Positions 17,858 through 27,118 of a stretch of 64,000 nt of DNA are shown piece after piece. Where the stretch lies: assembly GCA_963789565.1 (NCBI GenBank), contig CAWBKX010000002.1, positions 620,001 to 684,000 of the forward strand, written 5' to 3'. How positions within the stretch are numbered: the first letter of the stretch is position 1; every line of letters starts with the position of its first letter. Source of the DNA: CALAGB01 sp963789565 (GTDB lineage Bacteria; Chloroflexota; Chloroflexia; Thermomicrobiales; Thermomicrobiaceae). The translations under genes and the position numbers were made by a program. The notes below the pieces were generated by a model. That model was not told the origin of the DNA and did not search any database. It saw only the letters and a list, made by a program, of their open reading frames with translations.

Positions 17858-18724
17858 GTGTTGCGACAACGATCGATCAGCGCCATCGGAATCGTTCTTT
17901 TTGCGGCGATACCGGCCTTTCTTGGGAGCTACGTGTTCGCCGCGGCGATGTTGATCGTTGCGCTCGTCGGCCTTCGTGAGATGACGACCGTCTACCAGAA
18001 AGCCGGCTACCAACCGTTCAAGTTGACCGGACTGGCCGTCGGCGCGCTGTTTTTGGTTGTTGCCGCGTTCGAGTCCCCGCAGGCTTCTCTGAGCTGGTTG
18101 ATTATTGTCGGCATTCTGGGCGTCTCCGCTGCGACGCTGGGCCGGGAGAGTCAGTCGGGCATCCTCGTTGATTGGGCGCTCACCCTCGCGACGGTCTTCT
18201 ACGTGGCGGTCCCGCTGTTTTTCGCGATCGCGTTACGAGATCTTGGCGGCGACTCGACGCGGAACTGGTCAAACCAGGTCGCGGGATGGCTCGACTCGCC
18301 CGGTGAAGGACTGGCTTGGATCGGCATCGTCTTCTCCGTCACGTGGCTCAATGACACGGCGGCATACCTGGTTGGTCGTCAGTTTGGCAAGACGAAGCTC
18401 GCCCCGCGTCTGAGCCCGGGTAAGACGCGCGTCGGGGCGATCAGTGGAGTCGTTGCGGGAACGGCTACCGGAGCCGCCGCGGCGTGGATCTTCGGCGCAC
18501 CAATCAGCGTCACTCTGGCTTGCGTTGTCGGGTTCGTGCTCGCTCTCTCAGGACAGGTCGGTGATCTCGTCGAGAGCGCAATTAAGCGTTCATTGAACGT
18601 GAAAGATATGGGCGAACTCATCCCTGGGCATGGCGGTATGCTTGATCGCATTGATGCCCTACTCTTCACGTTTCCGACGACCTATGTCTTGATTTTGCTG
18701 TTTCAACGGATCGGATGGATGTGA
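17858..18724 (+). CDS. cdsA: phosphatidate cytidylyltransferase
   Basis: Makes CDP-diacylglycerol for phospholipid synthesis. 288 residues, about seven or eight membrane segments. The CDS signature is intact near the C-terminus: SAIKRSLNVKDMGELIPGHG followed by GMLDRIDALLF. GGAGG (17842-17846) precedes GTG 17858; TTG 17861 is an alternative. The last codons overlap dxr by 10 bp. Confidence 0.95.
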   Translation: MLRQRSISAIGIVLFAAIPAFLGSYVFAAAMLIVALVGLREMTTVYQKAGYQPFKLTGLAVGALFLVVAAFESPQASLSWLIIVGILGVSAATLGRESQSGILVDWALTLATVFYVAVPLFFAIALRDLGGDSTRNWSNQVAGWLDSPGEGLAWIGIVFSVTWLNDTAAYLVGRQFGKTKLAPRLSPGKTRVGAISGVVAGTATGAAAAWIFGAPISVTLACVVGFVLALSGQVGDLVESAIKRSLNVKDMGELIPGHGGMLDRIDALLFTFPTTYVLILLFQRIGWM

Positions 18725-19872
18725 CTCGCAGGCTCGCTCTCCTCGGCAGCACCGGTTCAATCGGCCGGCAAACGCTCGACGTCGTCGCGAGCTTGCCGAA
18801 CGAATTCGAGATTGTTGCGCTGGCTGCTGGGAACAATCACCAACTCCTGTGCGAGCAAATCGAACAATTCAAGCCAGACTTCGTCTCGTGTGAATGCCAA
18901 ATTGATACCGCTCACTTTCCAGACGTCGAGTTCTCTTCCGGGATCGATGGGCTGATAACCGCGGCGACGCTTGCCGACGTGGACATCGTCGTCGTGGCGA
19001 CCTCCGGACACGCCGCCATTCTGCCGACGTTACGCGCCATTGAGGCGCGCAAAATCATCGCGCTCGCCAATAAAGAGGTAATCGTTTGTGCAGGCGGCGT
19101 AATCGTTCCCGAAGCGCGACGCCGCGGCGTTGAAATTCGGCCCGTCGATAGCGAACACAGTGCCGTTTGGCAGTGCTTGCACTCATCGAAGATCACGGAT
19201 GACGTTTCAAAAGTCACGCTCACAGCGTCCGGCGGGCCGTTTCTCGATCTTCCCATAGAAAGTCTGCGCGGCGTTAGCGTGGATCAAGCTCTCCGGCACC
19301 CAAACTGGAACATGGGGAGTAAGATCACCATCGATTCAGCCACCCTAATGAACAAAGGGCTCGAGGTGATTGAGGCACACTGGCTATTCGATGTCCCGTA
19401 CGAACAGATCGACGTCGTGATCCACCCTCAGAGCATCGTCCATTCACTTGTGAGCTTTACCGACGGATCTGTTCTCGCACAAATGGCAGTCCACGACATG
19501 CGCGTGCCCATCCAGCACGCTCTCACATACCCGCGCCGGATCGCTGCACCGCAGCACGCGCTCGACATCGCGCAACTTGGAACGCTTGAGTTCCGTCCAC
19601 CGGATTTAGAACGATTTCGCGCATTGCACCTGGCGCGTGAGGCTGGCATTGCCGGTGGCACGTATACAACCGTGTTGAGCGGTGCCGACGAAATCGCCGT
19701 TGAGGCGTTTCTCGCGGGCGAAATCGCGTTTACGCGTATTGCCGATGTCGTTGAAGAGGTGTTGGAGCGGCACGTACCGCCATCCGGTGACCTTGATCTG
19801 GACCGCGTCGCTGAAGCCGACTCATGGACGCGGATCGTGGCCAGACGCATTATCACTGGTTCGGCGACGTAG
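18715..19872 (+). CDS. dxr: 1-deoxy-D-xylulose-5-phosphate reductoisomerase
   Basis: First committed step of the MEP isoprenoid pathway, using NADPH and a divalent metal. 385 residues. Seen: LLGSTGSIGRQTLD, ALANKEVIVCAGG, PVDSEHSAVWQCL, NWNMGSKITIDSATLMNKGL and VVIHPQSIVHSLV. Starts inside the end of cdsA. The site-2 protease gene that often follows dxr is absent here; a convergent comF follows instead. Confidence 0.97.
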   Translation: MDVTRRLALLGSTGSIGRQTLDVVASLPNEFEIVALAAGNNHQLLCEQIEQFKPDFVSCECQIDTAHFPDVEFSSGIDGLITAATLADVDIVVVATSGHAAILPTLRAIEARKIIALANKEVIVCAGGVIVPEARRRGVEIRPVDSEHSAVWQCLHSSKITDDVSKVTLTASGGPFLDLPIESLRGVSVDQALRHPNWNMGSKITIDSATLMNKGLEVIEAHWLFDVPYEQIDVVIHPQSIVHSLVSFTDGSVLAQMAVHDMRVPIQHALTYPRRIAAPQHALDIAQLGTLEFRPPDLERFRALHLAREAGIAGGTYTTVLSGADEIAVEAFLAGEIAFTRIADVVEEVLERHVPPSGDLDLDRVAEADSWTRIVARRIITGSAT

Positions 19873-19885
19873 ATCCCTCGTGCTC

Positions 19886-20581
19886 CTATGCGAGGAGTTC
19901 ACGAGCAATCGCGAACCCGTCAATACGTCTGGCACCTGCTGAGATCAGCACTTGCGCCGCCGCAACCATCGTGGATCCCGTGGTCAGCACATCATCGATC
20001 AACAAAACGTGTTGGCCGGAAAGCGGCTCACCGTCCCAGTCAAACGCTCCGCGCACGTTTTCGCGCCGTTCGTCGTCGCCTCGTCCCACCTGCGACGGCG
20101 TGTCAACTCGTCGAACTAATCCGGGTATACGCGGCAGATCCAGGTGTTTGGCGAGGTGGCGCGACAATAGTTCCGACTGATCGAACCCGCGCTGACGCCT
20201 TCGTCGTGCGTGCAACGGAACGAACGAGAGGCCGTCCCAAGCTGGTGATTCCACGAACTCAGGACGAAATATGCCGTGGAACATCAATGTAGACAGCGAA
20301 CTGGCACGCGCAGACTCTCCCTGGTATTTGAATCGGTGGATGGACTCTCGAATCGGTCCGTCGAACGCGAACGCGGCGCGAAGTGACCCAATTTGTGTTG
20401 GCCATCGGGCACAGGACTCACAAGTCATGCAAGGCTCATTGGAAGGTTGGCCGCATCGGTGACAGATTGGGCGTGGGATCAATATGAGGTGGGATCGGCA
20501 CCGATCACAAAGCCAGGTGCCCCGTTTCCGGCAGCCACCACAAATTGGCGGGAATACAACGTCTTCAAGTAATCCAGCCAC
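19886..20581 (-). CDS. comF: ComF-family phosphoribosyltransferase-like protein
   Basis: About 231 residues. A zinc-knuckle region with CGGCRKRGTWLCDRC and CHRCGQ ... CMTCESC is followed by a phosphoribosyltransferase domain with the PRPP loop VLLIDDVLTTGSTM. ComF proteins take part in DNA uptake in competent bacteria, though the exact activity is unsettled. The frame is open to 20734, but that would overlap the DUF192 gene. GTG 20581 gives the usual start AGLLEDVVFPPICGGC, though its ribosome-binding site is weak. It lies at the 3' end of the Tad block on the same strand. Confidence 0.88.
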   Translation of the reverse strand: MAGLLEDVVFPPICGGCRKRGTWLCDRCRSHLILIPRPICHRCGQPSNEPCMTCESCARWPTQIGSLRAAFAFDGPIRESIHRFKYQGESARASSLSTLMFHGIFRPEFVESPAWDGLSFVPLHARRRRQRGFDQSELLSRHLAKHLDLPRIPGLVRRVDTPSQVGRGDDERRENVRGAFDWDGEPLSGQHVLLIDDVLTTGSTMVAAAQVLISAGARRIDGFAIARELLA

Positions 20582-20627
20582 GTGCCGAATGTGTTGGATC
20601 CCGAATTCCCTTCGAGGTTGTTGATCT

Positions 20628-21009
20628 TCAGGCAGACTGCAATTGGATCTGGTCGCCTTGCTCGGTTCCCGTCGAGCGAATCGTCCCTGGCGGGAGTTCG
20701 ATAACGTATTTGCCGCGAACAAAGAGCGGGCCAAAGCGCCAGGGCTTCATTCCTTCGTCCACTCGCTTTATCGTCCCATCCTGGTCGACGTAGAGCACGT
20801 CGATCGGAAATCGCATCCACATTGTATGGATGGATGAGCACGGGTCAATAACAAGCCCGGTGCCCTTGGACAGACCGGAACGAAGCATCAGTCCGATGCC
20901 GCGTTTCCAAAACGAGCGAGCCACGTCCACGTGCTCCGCCGAGCTCCGTGTCTTTGGTCCGGTTGACGATCCGCACTGTCGAAATTCCCTTCAGATCGTC
21001 TGAAGCCAT
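20628..21009 (-). pseudogene. DUF192 family protein, broken by a one-base frameshift
   Basis: The main DUF192 body is encoded in the frame ending at 20628 (GIGLMLRSGLSKGTGLVI, CSSIHTMWMRFPIDVLYVD, VIELPPGTI). Its natural N-terminus (MASDDLKGISTVRIVNRTKD) is in another frame, starting at ATG 21009 with GGAG seven bases upstream. The two frames differ by one base. Dropping one G from the GGCGGAG at about 20936-20940 (minus strand) joins them as KDTELGEHVDVARSFWKRG, exactly the family pattern. If the base is real, only a truncated or internally initiated (GTG 20930, 100-residue) product is made. DUF192 proteins are small, often secreted and of unknown function. Confidence 0.8.
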
Positions 21010-21068
21010 GTCATGTCTCCTCTGAACGTCATCAACTGTTCGCCACGTGAATCACAATCGACTCGAAC

Positions 21069-21989
21069 CTATCTGAACGCAGAGATGACGTGCGGGATAG
21101 CCGGACCCAAGATCACGATGTAAATAGACGGGAAGATCAGGAAGATCATCGGGAAAAGCATCTTCAACGGTGCTTTCTGGGCCTTTTCTTCCGCTCGCTG
21201 ACGGCGCTTCTGTCGCATCTGCTTCGACTGGATGCGAAGTACCTGGCTGATACTCACGCCAAGTTGGTCGGCCTGAATCACGGCCGAAATAAACGTGTTC
21301 AGGTCATCGACGTTAACGCGATTGGCCATTTCGCGCATGGCGTCGCGGCGCGACGATCCCATGCGGATCTCAGAGAGCATTCGTCCAAGTTCGCGTGTGA
21401 GGGCGTTGTCCCACTTCTCGACCACGCGGGCCAACGCAGGATCAAATCCGAGCCCCGCCTCCACGCTGATTGTGAGAAGATCGATGGCATCTGGCAATCC
21501 GCGCGTGATCTCAGTCTTGCGACGTTTGATCCGTGAGCTCAGCCAAATTCCTGGCATGACGTACCCGAGTATCGCCACGACGAAGGGGCCACCAACTTTG
21601 AGCATGAGTCCGCCTGATGTCGGGAGCATCAGCAGGAATAGCAAACCACCAAATGCGGCGAAGAGGAGGAATCGAAGGCCCGTGAATTCCGTCGGACCCA
21701 GCCCCTTGGGAGCGCCCGCCTCGAGCAACTGCTGCCGTAGTCTGACGACGTTTTGGCTGGGGGCGAATCGACCGATCCGCTTTGAGAGTGTCGTCACCAG
21801 GGGAACCAGCACGCGATCCTGAAACGGGAGTTGCATCTCGACTTCTTCAAGAGAAGGAACGCGGTTCCCGAATTGAGCCAATCGCTCTTCGATGATGACC
21901 GCTTGACCAGGTCGCCGCAGCCCAAAGTACACCGCGGCGATGGCAACAACCATCACGACGATTATGACAACTAACATGAGAGGGCTCAC
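21069..21989 (-). CDS. tadC: Tad/type II secretion inner-membrane platform protein (TadC-like)
   Basis: 306 residues with a type II secretion F domain (about 165-290). Seen: a membrane helix at 5-24, a hydrophobic pair at about 105-150, the cytoplasmic segment GLPDAIDLLTISVEAGLGFD and a C-terminal membrane helix. The TadB/TadC pair forms the platform that couples the CpaF ATPase to pilus assembly. It lies 27 bp after tadB on the same strand. Confidence 0.9.
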   Translation of the reverse strand: MSPLMLVVIIVVMVVAIAAVYFGLRRPGQAVIIEERLAQFGNRVPSLEEVEMQLPFQDRVLVPLVTTLSKRIGRFAPSQNVVRLRQQLLEAGAPKGLGPTEFTGLRFLLFAAFGGLLFLLMLPTSGGLMLKVGGPFVVAILGYVMPGIWLSSRIKRRKTEITRGLPDAIDLLTISVEAGLGFDPALARVVEKWDNALTRELGRMLSEIRMGSSRRDAMREMANRVNVDDLNTFISAVIQADQLGVSISQVLRIQSKQMRQKRRQRAEEKAQKAPLKMLFPMIFLIFPSIYIVILGPAIPHVISAFR

Positions 21990-22016
21990 GACCAGTTCCT
22001 CACTGACGATGTCCGT

Positions 22017-22991
22017 CTAGACTTCAATCTGGACGATCTTCCGCATGGCGAAGAATCCGATGACGATCAGGACAACTCCGGCAATCGGAAGGCATACCCA
22101 AGGAAACGTAAAGAGCGCGGAGATATACGATGGATTCATAACAAACATGACGCCGGCGAGTCCGATCGGCAGCGCGCTGATGATGTACCCGGAGAGGCTG
22201 CCTTGTGCGGTCAAGACTCGGATCTCGCCTTTGATGCGTACACGTTCGCGAATCGTGTCTCCGATGACGTCGAGAATCTGAGCCAGATTCCCACCAACCT
22301 CGTGCTGAATGTTGATCGCCGTCACTAATAGGTCGAGATCTTCACTGGTGACTCGTCGGAGGAGATGGTCCATCGCTTGTTGCGGAGTGATGCCAAGGCC
22401 CACTTCGCGCACGACACGGGTAAACTCCTCGTTCATGGGCGGCAACGACTCGCGCGACACGAGTTCCATCGTCTGCATGAGGCTGTAACCGGCTCGAAGC
22501 GAATTGGCCATCAAGATGATCGCATCGCCCAATTGATTGACGAACGCATTGGTGCGTTGTTTCGCCCGATACCCCATGTACCAATGTGGAAGCATCCAAC
22601 CGATCGCGGACGCGAACAGCGCCACCAGAAGCCCGATGACGGGGTTCGAGAGACCTCGTCCCAGCACGAACCCGATCAGCGCGGTGCCCGCCGCTGAGGC
22701 GATGCGAAGAACGACGAATTCACCAACCGTCATACGGAAATTGGCCCGCGCCAGCAGCGCCGCTACACCGGCACCGAATGAACTACCCTCGACGGCTCGG
22801 TCCATCGCTTTCGCAACGGGACCTGGCGACCGCATCGAAGACGGAGTGTCGGTCGGCAACTGCTCAATGGAGCCGAACTGCTGCAGCCGTTCTTCGAGCT
22901 CAGGCGACGCAGCGCGTTCGCGCCAGTTCGCAAGCCCAAACCCGGTTAACCCAATTGCTCCGGCCAAAATGAGCAACGCTATGCTCAGCAT
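22017..22991 (-). CDS. tadB: Tad/type II secretion inner-membrane platform protein (TadB-like)
   Basis: 324 residues with an N-terminal membrane helix, a central helix pair (about 105-150), the F domain segment QLGDAIILMANSLRAGYSLM and a C-terminal pair of helices. It is the paralogous partner of the next gene. It follows cpaF by 45 bp. Confidence 0.9.
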   Translation of the reverse strand: MLSIALLILAGAIGLTGFGLANWRERAASPELEERLQQFGSIEQLPTDTPSSMRSPGPVAKAMDRAVEGSSFGAGVAALLARANFRMTVGEFVVLRIASAAGTALIGFVLGRGLSNPVIGLLVALFASAIGWMLPHWYMGYRAKQRTNAFVNQLGDAIILMANSLRAGYSLMQTMELVSRESLPPMNEEFTRVVREVGLGITPQQAMDHLLRRVTSEDLDLLVTAINIQHEVGGNLAQILDVIGDTIRERVRIKGEIRVLTAQGSLSGYIISALPIGLAGVMFVMNPSYISALFTFPWVCLPIAGVVLIVIGFFAMRKIVQIEV

Positions 22992-23036
22992 TGAGATCTC
23001 CAGATCTGCCGATGCCGCGGCAATGAGCCGCTGCGA

Positions 23037-24509
23037 TTAGAACAGGCGATCATACCCGGCACCGAAAATGGTCGGCGGCAAGAAGATATTTGCCTGTTCG
23101 AACTTCTCCACAAACTTTGGCCGAATGCCGGTTGGCTTCATGCGCCCGACGATCTTGCCGTTCTCCATGCCAGTTTGCTCGAAGATGAAGACGTCTTGGA
23201 GGACGATGACATCACCCTCCATACCCTGCACCTCGGTCACGGCAACAACTCTGCGGGTACCGTCCTTGAGACGCGCCTGCTGAATGATTAAGTCCACCGC
23301 AGCGGATATCTGCTCTCGGATGGCACGAACTGGTAGCTCAACGCCAGCCATCAAACACATGGTCTCGAGACGAGAGAGCGCGTCACGAGGAGTATTCGCG
23401 TGTGCCGTGGTCATAGAGCCGTCGTGGCCGGTATTCATGGCCTGGAGCATGTCCAGAGCCTCGCCCGAACGGCACTCACCTACGACGATGCGATCGGGAC
23501 GCATACGAAGGGAGTTGACCACGAGATCGCGAATCGTGATTTCGCCACGCCCTTCAATGTTTGACGGGCGCGACTCGAGCGTCACTACATGATCCTGGCG
23601 AAGCTGAAGCTCCGCGGCGTTCTCGATCGTAATGATGCGTTCATCATCTGGGATGAATGACGAGAGTACGTTGAGCGTGGTCGTCTTACCGGAGCCAGTA
23701 CCTCCCGAGACCACCACGTTGAGCCGCGCTTCGACGCAGGCCTTCAGGAAGGTCACCATCTCGCGGCTGACTGTCCCGAATCGGATCAGATCCTCTGAAG
23801 TGAGCGGATCCTTGGCGAATTTACGAATTGTCAGTGTTGGCCCAACGAGCGATATCGGCGGAATGACCGCGTTGATACGAGACCCATCCGGAAGACGTGC
23901 GTCGACCATCGGCGAACTCTCGTCGATTCGGCGGCCAAGAGGTGAAACGATTCGGTCGATGACACGCATCACATGGTCATCATCCTGAAAGACGACGTCA
24001 CTCAGCACGAGCTTCCCCGAGCGCTCGACGTAGACCTGTCGCGGACCGTTGACCATGATTTCAGAGACGGAGTCATCCTTGAGCAGCGGCTCGATTGGAC
24101 CGTAGCCGAGAATTTCGGCGGAAATCGCTTCATACAAGCGCAACCGCTCGACACGAGTGAGTACGATATTCTCCGCTTCAAGGACCGACTGGAAGGTCTC
24201 TTCAACCGTCCGCCGCACCTCTTCGTGGTTGGCGAGGTCCATGCGTGGATCGAGCTCGGAAATCAGGCGGTTCTGCACCCGAGTCTTTAGCTCGATAAAC
24301 GAATCGGAGCGCGGCGCCGACGAGGTCGCGTTGGCAATCGCCGGACGTCGCAACGCGCCGAGTTCCGAAGTCGTGCCGCGAGGCGGTCCCGACCCTGGTC
24401 CATTGTCCGCAGCGCCGAGCCTCGACGTTGTGTTGGCGGGAGACGTCGGAGACTGTCCCTGTTGTGCTGGTTCCTCAGGAACGGTGCCGAGCCGTTTCAG
24501 CAAAGACAT
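23037..24509 (-). CDS. cpaF: Tad pilus assembly ATPase CpaF/TadA
   Basis: A 490-residue secretion ATPase that powers pilin export and assembly. The first 70 residues are low-complexity. The N-terminal domain carries ILGYGPIEPLLKDDSVSEIM. The Walker A motif is SGGTGSGKTT (GGTGSGKT 269-276), followed by ERIITIENAAELQLRQDHV and the Walker B region RPDRIVVGECRSGEALDMLQ. GGAGGG precedes the ATG. It lies between cpaE and tadB. Confidence 0.95.
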   Translation of the reverse strand: MSLLKRLGTVPEEPAQQGQSPTSPANTTSRLGAADNGPGSGPPRGTTSELGALRRPAIANATSSAPRSDSFIELKTRVQNRLISELDPRMDLANHEEVRRTVEETFQSVLEAENIVLTRVERLRLYEAISAEILGYGPIEPLLKDDSVSEIMVNGPRQVYVERSGKLVLSDVVFQDDDHVMRVIDRIVSPLGRRIDESSPMVDARLPDGSRINAVIPPISLVGPTLTIRKFAKDPLTSEDLIRFGTVSREMVTFLKACVEARLNVVVSGGTGSGKTTTLNVLSSFIPDDERIITIENAAELQLRQDHVVTLESRPSNIEGRGEITIRDLVVNSLRMRPDRIVVGECRSGEALDMLQAMNTGHDGSMTTAHANTPRDALSRLETMCLMAGVELPVRAIREQISAAVDLIIQQARLKDGTRRVVAVTEVQGMEGDVIVLQDVFIFEQTGMENGKIVGRMKPTGIRPKFVEKFEQANIFLPPTIFGAGYDRLF

Positions 24510-24644
24510 GGTTTTCGCCCTCCAAGAACTGTCAGCGAGCGCGGCGACTGATCACACATGTCATCGCCTGAACCCTGCTGCGAGGCTCCCCGTAACTGCC
24601 ACTCATCGTTGTACGTTGCAGGCGGAGTTTTCGTCGACGGTTGC

Positions 24645-25907
24645 TTATCCATGACCCAATGCCGTACGCAGTCGGAAGACAAGACTACCTGAGCGTCTTG
24701 AGCCGGCCGCCACAACTTCTTGATCTTCCAGATCCTCTTGAACCAAAGTCGAGCAGAATCGGTTGATCTCCATTGAAAGGCGATGATCGGGCTGACTGCC
24801 GACCAACGGTGATCCCTCGTTGATGCTGCGGAGCACAGCTTGATGGTCCTCTGGAATCTTGAACTCAACCTCGCGCTTGAGGTTCTCCGCGATATCCGTG
24901 ACCGGAATGCCCGAGTAGTTGTTGAATCGGTTGAGAACCAGTGTGATTTTCTCCTCTGGATATCCGAGCAACTCGGCGATCTCGAGGAACTGACGTGTGT
25001 CCTTGATCGCCGTCATTTCCATTGTCAGCACCAGGAGAAGCTTGTCGGACTGATCCATCAAGGCCAGCATCGTGTCGTCGAACCCTGGTCGCGTGTCGAT
25101 TACGACGTAGTCGCACGTCTTGGACAGCACCGAAACCGCAGCCCGCAGATGCTCCGACGACACCGTCTCCGACTCTTGCGGAGTCGGTGGTGCCAGCAGG
25201 AGTCGCACTCCAGACGAATGCGTCACGAGCACATCATCCAAAAGCTCTCGATCGAGCAGATGCGGCTGAACCGCGATGTCACTGAACGTCTTGCTCTTGA
25301 CCACGTTCATCATGACGCCGATGTCGCCAAAGTTAAGCGACGCATCGATGAGCGCGACCTGCTTGTTCGTCAGCTGACGAATTGCTATCGCCAGGTTGGT
25401 GGCCAGGACGGACCGTCCGACACCGCCTTTGTTGCTCACCACTGCGAAGACCTTTGAGCCACCAGATTCAACGGGTCTTGGACCCGTTCCATTCGTCGCA
25501 GGAGCGGCGACGGGACGCTGGACCTGCTGAGCCAATCGCGATACGTGTCGAACTGCGGTGATGAGCTCCTCGAGGCTGAAGGGCTTGGAGAGGAACTCGC
25601 GCGCTCCGGCAAGCATCGCGCGACGCAACAGATCCGGTTCATCTTCGACCGACATCATGATGACACCGGCCGATGGCAGACGTGAGGTGATCTCCGTGGT
25701 CGCCGTGATGCCATCCATGTCGGGCATGTTGATGTCCATCAGAACGACGTCCGGAAGCAGCTTCAGCGCGAGGTCGATGCCTTCTTGCCCTCGGGCTGCT
25801 TTTCCGATCACCTCAATATCGGATTCAAATCGCAGGAGTTTCTCGACGTTGTCTCTGCTTTCGGGAACGTCGTCGACGATAAGAACCCGAATCGTCCGCA
25901 CGCTCAC
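24645..25907 (-). CDS. cpaE: CpaE/TadZ-like protein: receiver domain plus ParA/MinD-type ATPase
   Basis: 420 residues. Residues 5-125 form a response-regulator receiver with DVVLMDINMPDMDG (acceptor Asp), a conserved Ser/Thr-Val (IIMMSVED) and LSKPFSLEEL. A linker leads to a ParA/MinD ATPase domain from about residue 155. Its P-loop is NKGGVGRSVLATNLA, where Arg replaces the usual second Lys, as in atypical TadZ proteins. DYVVIDTRPG is the Walker B region. TadZ proteins mark the pole or site of pilus assembly. GTG start overlaps the cpaB stop by one base, with GGAGGTCAATA before it. Confidence 0.92.
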   Translation of the reverse strand: MSVRTIRVLIVDDVPESRDNVEKLLRFESDIEVIGKAARGQEGIDLALKLLPDVVLMDINMPDMDGITATTEITSRLPSAGVIMMSVEDEPDLLRRAMLAGAREFLSKPFSLEELITAVRHVSRLAQQVQRPVAAPATNGTGPRPVESGGSKVFAVVSNKGGVGRSVLATNLAIAIRQLTNKQVALIDASLNFGDIGVMMNVVKSKTFSDIAVQPHLLDRELLDDVLVTHSSGVRLLLAPPTPQESETVSSEHLRAAVSVLSKTCDYVVIDTRPGFDDTMLALMDQSDKLLLVLTMEMTAIKDTRQFLEIAELLGYPEEKITLVLNRFNNYSGIPVTDIAENLKREVEFKIPEDHQAVLRSINEGSPLVGSQPDHRLSMEINRFCSTLVQEDLEDQEVVAAGSRRSGSLVFRLRTALGHG

Positions 25908-26893
25908 TATTGACCTCCGCCTGGCAGTCTGACTGTCTTCGGCGCCGGCAGACCGTAGTTGCTCATCAGCTGATCGTAGGTAACACCCGTTGTGTCGCTC
26001 ACGGAGTGGTCGTCCGGTGCGCGCAGCACGACTTGATACGTGCCGGAGTTGTCCTGAAGAAACTTGATCAGTTCCGCCTGCTGCGGATCAACCTCGAGGA
26101 CAAGCATGTCCGCGTTCGGCAGCGACGTGGTCGCATTCGAAGCCGTGTTACCACTCGGCGTCCCGCTCGGGGTCGGAGTTGGACTGGCGGTTTGATCGTT
26201 GACCGACTGATCACCGGCGATGACTCGAAGAACTCGAACATTCTGCACGATAACTTTGGTGATCGGATTGCCGTTGCCGTCGTCGGTCACTAGGAATCGA
26301 GAACCAGCCTCACCCGGATACGGATAGTCAGTTGGAGCTGGCTGATCCGCCGTTGGAACCTGTAGCTCTCCGTCTTTGAATGTGTACGTCGTGTCGCCTT
26401 GCTTCGCTTCGACAACGTTCGTCGGAAGAACCCCGGTAAGATTGACCCGAACCGAGTAAATAATGTCGACGTAGTCGTCGGCGCGAATGAGTCCGCCAAG
26501 CGCGCTCACGCGATCGACCGGCAGAGCGGCGGCTCGTTTGCCATCGGTAAGCAGATTCGTAAGCCCAGGCGTAACGAGGTTCGCCATCAAGATCTGCTGG
26601 CCCTTGACTACATTGCCGTTGGTGGCGAGTCCAACAACCTGCGACGAGTCCGCGGCAGCGCCTGAGGCGGCGGAGCTTCTCTGAACCTTTACGATGGAGA
26701 TGTCATCCTGTTTGATGACCGTGTTAGCCGGAATGTCCCTTGTCGCCTGAATGACGGATACTGTTTCCGTCTGAGTAGCGACTGGCGTCGGCTTGTTGCT
26801 ACTGCCTCCTTTAAGAGACATGACAGCCAGCAAGACGGCCACAAGGGCGAGCCCGACCCCCAATAAGATGAAGAGGCGACCACCCCTACGCAT
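25907..26893 (-). CDS. cpaB: Flp pilus assembly protein CpaB/RcpC
   Basis: About 328 residues. An N-terminal membrane anchor (RLFILLGVGLALVAVLLAVM) is followed by an SAF domain (VIQATRDIPANTVIKQDDIS) and the RcpC/CpaB region (LVTPGLTNLLTDGKRAAALP, GLIRADDYVDIIYSV). A Thr/Pro/Ser-rich insert near 240-260 resembles those of SecD and the SH3 protein. ATG 26893 is chosen over the upstream frame start at 26929 because it begins at the anchor and has AGAGGA upstream. It is the first gene of the Tad block. Confidence 0.9.
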   Translation of the reverse strand: MRRGGRLFILLGVGLALVAVLLAVMSLKGGSSNKPTPVATQTETVSVIQATRDIPANTVIKQDDISIVKVQRSSAASGAAADSSQVVGLATNGNVVKGQQILMANLVTPGLTNLLTDGKRAAALPVDRVSALGGLIRADDYVDIIYSVRVNLTGVLPTNVVEAKQGDTTYTFKDGELQVPTADQPAPTDYPYPGEAGSRFLVTDDGNGNPITKVIVQNVRVLRVIAGDQSVNDQTASPTPTPSGTPSGNTASNATTSLPNADMLVLEVDPQQAELIKFLQDNSGTYQVVLRAPDDHSVSDTTGVTYDQLMSNYGLPAPKTVRLPGGGQ

Positions 26894-27118
26894 CAACGAG
26901 TCCTCTCTGGCACAGCGTCGAAGAGCCAAACCACCGCACTTCGGCGGTTGAAAGCGCTACAATCCAATCGAGAGATCGTGCGACGCTTACACAGGAAGTC
27001 TAGGAATCGCCCCATGGGCTCACCATAGTACGTTGGTAACGAGCACGTCCCCTCACAGTACCGAGCGACAACGTCGATCTTTGTTTTCACCCGATCCCAA
27101 GGTTGGACTTTCCCAAGC
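26894..27118. other. divergent region between cpaB and polB
   Basis: Holds both promoters, but neither is convincing. A hairpin ACCGC-ACTTCG-GCGGT lies at 26934-26949. The polB ATG has no nearby ribosome-binding site. Confidence 0.4.

Noticed and set aside
20582..20734. Longer N-terminus for ComF
   Set aside because: It would overlap the conserved DUF192 body, and the added residues do not resemble ComF.
24497..24652. A 51-codon frame between cpaE and cpaF (MDKQPSTKTPP...) considered as a Flp pilin
   Set aside because: It has no hydrophobic helix or prepilin motif, and its end reads through the cpaF ribosome-binding site.
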